Origin: CAZCTO01 sp964501725
Lineage (GTDB): Bacteria > Bacillota > Clostridia > Saccharofermentanales > Saccharofermentanaceae
Direction: 5' to 3'
Assembly (NCBI GenBank): GCA_964501725.1
Contig: CAZCTO010000025.1
Location: 1-22,792 of the forward strand
Length of the DNA stretch: 22,792 nt
The stretch's first letter is position 1, and each line of letters opens with the position of its first letter. Positions 22,443 to 22,792 of the stretch are shown here, piece by piece. The notes below the pieces were generated by a model, which made no database searches, was not told the origin of the DNA, and saw only the letters and a list, made by a program, of their open reading frames with translations. Both the position numbers and the translations under genes were made by a program.

Positions 22443-22603
22443 TCTCCCCTGAAATATCGTGCTTTTTGGAAAAATTTCGGTTGTTACAATTGAAAAGATG
22501 TGTTTTCCGGTAATATGTCGAAGAATAGCCTCGTTCTAGTTATAATAACGATAATCCAGTATATTCTATGTATGTTCCTTTTTTGGAGGGGGGTAATACT
22601 ATT

Positions 22604-22792
22604 ATGCGCTGCGAATCTTGCGGCTTTGAATATAGCGGAACGAAAATTTGTCCTTCTTGCGGACATGGCAGACCGACACGCAAACCGCACTCCGGTGCTG
22701 TTTCCAAAAACTTAGTGAGGTCCAATCGGGGTACGCCCTGTTCTTCGTGCGGGTATCCGCTCGGTGCATCGAAAGTCTGTCCTTCTTGCGGT
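22604..22792 (+). CDS. double zinc-ribbon protein (partial, runs off right edge)
   Basis: The start is the ATG at 22604, ten bases after GGAGGGGGG. The visible 63 residues hold two zinc ribbons: CESCG ... CPSCG (residues 3-19) and CSSCG ... CPSCG (47-63), separated by a basic linker (HGRPTRKPHSGAVSKN). Zinc-ribbon starts of this sort in Clostridia are usually followed by membrane helices or extracytoplasmic domains, so the function lies in the missing part. A possible -10 (TATAAT, 22541-22546) precedes it without a clear -35. Confidence 0.75.
   Translation, partial: MRCESCGFEYSGTKICPSCGHGRPTRKPHSGAVSKNLVRSNRGTPCSSCGYPLGASKVCPSCG

Overview
The window looks like chromosomal DNA from an uncultured Gram-positive of the class Clostridia, probably a fibre-degrading gut or rumen organism assembled from a metagenome. 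The grounds are strong GGAGG-type ribosome sites, several lipoproteins with short signal peptides, families common in Clostridia (DUF6273, DUF5067, DUF368, WYL regulators, zinc-ribbon proteins) and two family 43 glycoside hydrolases. Two runs of exactly 100 N (3890-3989 and 19487-19586) are scaffold gaps of unknown true length, and each removes part of a gene. No rRNA, tRNA, transposase, phage gene or CRISPR array was seen.

Layout. 1-1145: a partial ECF sigma factor and a flavodoxin, both on the minus strand. 1390-5024: a DUF6273 protein, a four-helix membrane protein, and a three-gene ABC-2 exporter operon whose second permease is mostly lost in the first gap; a terminator follows at 5195-5226. 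5384-7372: a PD-(D/E)XK-type protein and a lipoprotein esterase. 7378-11169: a carbohydrate region with two divergent GH43 enzymes. Their roughly 900-base intergenic region holds a tandem array of 75-base units, each with hairpin potential. The second GH43 probably terminates inside the convergent DUF2161 gene. 11150-13409: DUF2161 nuclease-fold protein, a DUF368 polyprenyl-phosphate translocase and a lipoprotein, all minus. 13613-16642: WYL regulator, membrane-anchored Ntn-type amide hydrolase and a BtrH-N-like protein, all plus. 16678-20220: a 25-codon zinc-ribbon stub, GNAT acetyltransferase, APH-like kinase, a conserved hypothetical protein and a second APH-like kinase cut by the second gap, all minus. 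20307-22212: a frameshifted small membrane ORF, a DUF5067 lipoprotein and a beta-propeller lipoprotein. The right edge cuts a double zinc-ribbon gene on the plus strand.

How the genes may work together. The GH43 pair and the esterase fit hemicellulose side-chain and xylo-oligosaccharide breakdown. The stretch 13613-20220 is rich in small-molecule acylation, deacylation and phosphorylation families, which suggests metabolism of, or self-protection against, an amino-sugar or peptide-like compound; this is inference only. The most unusual features are the 75-base repeat array, the small membrane ORF that appears to be broken by one base just after a TGATG junction, and several hairpins placed at stop codons, inside a convergent gene, or just ahead of a start codon.
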